DNA from: Sphaerochaetaceae bacterium
GTDB lineage: Bacteria; Spirochaetota; Spirochaetia; Sphaerochaetales; Sphaerochaetaceae
NCBI GenBank assembly: GCA_024405065.1
Contig: JAKSPF010000010.1
Coordinates: forward strand, 1-14,625
Direction of reading: 5' to 3'
DNA length: 14,625 nt
Position 1 is the stretch's first letter; every line of letters begins with the position of its first letter. Under the pieces are notes generated by a model. It made no database searches, had not been told where the DNA came from, and saw nothing but the letters and a program-made list of their open reading frames with translations. This document shows, piece by piece, positions 13,201 to 14,625 of this stretch. A program made the translations under genes and the position numbers.

Positions 13201-14583
13201 TTACAGACTGTAACTTTCCTTGAACTCAGGTGCCAGTGCGTTGAAGCCCTTCTCTCTGAGCAAGCCGGCAAAATCAGGTGCTATGTGAGAACCGCCGTGA
13301 ACAACAAAAACCTGCCGTGGCTTAGGTTCAATGCGTGAAACCCACTCTACAAGCCCGTTTTTATCTGCGTGACCGCTCATTCCTTTAAGTGATCTTACCG
13401 ACGCTTTCACTTCAACCGTATGACCGGAAACATTTACCGTTTTGTTCCCTTCCAGTATGCGTCTGCCCAGCGTACCGTTTGCCTGATATCCTGTAAACAG
13501 AACCGTGTTTTCCTTTCTGGGAAGTTGGTGACGAAGGTGATGTACAATACGTCCTCCTTCACACATTCCGCTTGATGACACAATCACACAGCTGCCTTCA
13601 TATTCGTTCATTGAAGCGGAATCGGAAGGAGTAAGAAGATATTTCAGAGCAGGAAATGCCATAGGATCAACCCCCTGTTCCAGAAGGTGTGAAAATTCCT
13701 CTTTGTAATATTCGGCATTTACCTCAAGAAAAACCTGTGTTGCCTTTATTGCCATAGGACTGTCAAGAAACACAGGAACTTCCTCTGTTTTGTTTATAAG
13801 GTACAGGTAATACAGTATTTCCTGAGTACGACCAACTGCAAAGCACGGGATTATCACTTTTCCGCCCTTTGCAAATGCCTCATGCACTATGTCTCTCAAC
13901 TCTTCAACCTTTGCCTCTGTGCTGTTATCTCCCGTGTAATCGTGAAGTCTGTTACCGTATGTTGACTCCATTATCACATAATCTGCTGTTTTTATTGGCT
14001 TTGATTCGGCAATAAGGTCATTGTAAGGATTGCCTATGTCACCTGAAAATACCACAGTCCTGTTTTCAGCCTTTGCAATTATTGATGCCGAGCCGAGCAT
14101 GTGACCCGCATCGGAAAAGAGAACTTTAAGCCCATGTACCGGTTCAAACTCTTCACCGTAAGGCTTGCTGTCAATCATATCTATAGTGCGCATTGCGTCT
14201 TCAGTTGTATACAGAGGCTTTACATTGGGCGTTTTCCCCTGCCTTATCAACTTACTGTTCTTATGGTCAGCGTCAAGTTCCTGAAGCTTTGCACAATCCA
14301 ACAGGATAATTTCCGCAAGTTTTTTCGTCTGATCCGTAGTCCAGATTATTCCGTTAAATCCGTACTTTACCAATAAGGGAAGACGTCCCACATGATCCAC
14401 ATGTGCATGTGTAACAAGCACACTGTCCACTTCACGTGCCTTAAAAGGAAAATTCATTCCGGTATTTTCCGCTTCAGAACCCTGAGGCATACCGCAGTCA
14501 ATCAGAACCTTGTAAGAATTTACCTCAAGCATCATACAACTTCCGGTAACAGCTCTTGCTGCACCGTAAAAATTCAGCCTCAT
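13201..14583 (-). CDS. Metallo-beta-lactamase/beta-CASP RNA nuclease
   Basis: A 460-residue cytoplasmic zinc hydrolase of the beta-CASP family (relatives include bacterial TTHA0252 and archaeal and eukaryotic CPSF-type nucleases) that cleaves or trims RNA. Motif 2 is HAHVDH (59-64), motif 3 His161 in DAGHMLGSA, and motif 4 Asp182 in SGDIG. The beta-CASP part carries ESTYGNRLH (206-214), IIPCFAVGRTQEILYYL (244-260) and SSSGMCEGGRIVHHL (336-350), then motif B His405 in KGMSGHAD and motif C His429 in VVHG. It starts with MRLNFYGAARAVTGSC, typical of the family, with no KH domain. It has its own promoter element and no operon partner in the window; the next gene downstream has a separate promoter. 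Confidence 0.94.
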   Translation of the reverse strand: MRLNFYGAARAVTGSCMMLEVNSYKVLIDCGMPQGSEAENTGMNFPFKAREVDSVLVTHAHVDHVGRLPLLVKYGFNGIIWTTDQTKKLAEIILLDCAKLQELDADHKNSKLIRQGKTPNVKPLYTTEDAMRTIDMIDSKPYGEEFEPVHGLKVLFSDAGHMLGSASIIAKAENRTVVFSGDIGNPYNDLIAESKPIKTADYVIMESTYGNRLHDYTGDNSTEAKVEELRDIVHEAFAKGGKVIIPCFAVGRTQEILYYLYLINKTEEVPVFLDSPMAIKATQVFLEVNAEYYKEEFSHLLEQGVDPMAFPALKYLLTPSDSASMNEYEGSCVIVSSSGMCEGGRIVHHLRHQLPRKENTVLFTGYQANGTLGRRILEGNKTVNVSGHTVEVKASVRSLKGMSGHADKNGLVEWVSRIEPKPRQVFVVHGGSHIAPDFAGLLREKGFNALAPEFKESYSL

Positions 14584-14589
14584 TCACAT

Positions 14590-14617
14590 CCTCCTAACAA
14601 ACATCACACCCATTATA
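14590..14617 (-). promoter_or_regulatory. -10 box and ribosome binding site of the beta-CASP nuclease gene
   Basis: TATAAT (14617-14612) is a full -10 consensus on the minus strand, and AGGAGG (14595-14590) lies six bases before the ATG at 14583. The matching -35 box would fall beyond the right edge of the window. Confidence 0.65.
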
Positions 14618-14625
14618 ACACGTCG

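Overview
The window is a dense, mostly minus-strand piece of a bacterial chromosome of moderate GC content. It is most likely from a spirochaete close to Treponema. The evidence is the short omega subunit with the spirochaete-type MSIPLDKLV N-terminus, the archaeal-like cytidylate-kinase homologue with an SGCGNTT P-loop, and the PorV/UPF0164-like outer-membrane protein. The TolC-type exporter shows a double-membrane cell. This assignment is from recognition, not a database search. I see no insertion sequence, prophage, CRISPR array or toxin-antitoxin module, and no gap above about 160 bases lacks a gene or RNA.

Region 1 (1-5920, minus strand) is a likely eight-gene transcription unit. Read 5' to 3' it is serS, pncB, a TSCPD-domain gene, an outer-membrane beta-barrel gene, yicC, a cytidylate-kinase-like gene, rpoZ and miaA, which runs off the left edge. 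Junctions are a few bases or overlapping, apart from gaps of about 36 and 55 bases. A good sigma70-type promoter (TTGAAG, 17 bp, TATAAT) lies just before serS. The cluster mixes seryl-tRNA charging, NAD salvage, RNA turnover, an RNA polymerase subunit and tRNA modification. Two genes near the distal end, rpoZ and miaA, begin at TTG: rpoZ has a perfect AGGAGG, and for miaA a stop codon leaves no other usual start.

Region 2 (5940-7733) starts with pncA (nicotinamidase) on the plus strand, divergent from the serS-pncB unit. PncA makes nicotinate and PncB uses it, so the two halves of one salvage route flank a shared control region. A convergent minus-strand gene for a divergent, GT2-like putative glycosyltransferase follows, then a plus-strand tRNA-Cys(GCA). 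Both pncA and the glycosyltransferase-like gene have a predicted -10 box ending six bases before the ATG and no Shine-Dalgarno site, which predicts leaderless mRNAs. The intergenic DNA on both sides of the glycosyltransferase-like gene carries paired, oppositely oriented short repeats centred on TTTTGCAA, plus copies of ATCCTGAA.

Region 3 (7794-13160, minus strand) is a complete export system in one operon: ABC ATPase, MacB/FtsX-type permease, membrane-fusion protein and TolC-like outer-membrane factor, in that order. All junctions overlap or nearly touch. A clear promoter precedes the ATPase. The fusion protein lacks the long helical hairpin that normally reaches the outer-membrane channel.

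Region 4 (13201-14617, minus strand) is a single gene for a metallo-beta-lactamase/beta-CASP RNA nuclease with its own -10 box and strong ribosome binding site.

I did not find a convincing wholly new system. The points most worth a second look are the inverted paired repeats around the glycosyltransferase-like gene, the two predicted leaderless genes, the long homopolymer tracts (T7CT9 in the beta-barrel gene, T7/A8 in the exporter promoter region), the Lys-to-Asn P-loop in the kinase homologue, and the hairpin-less fusion protein.
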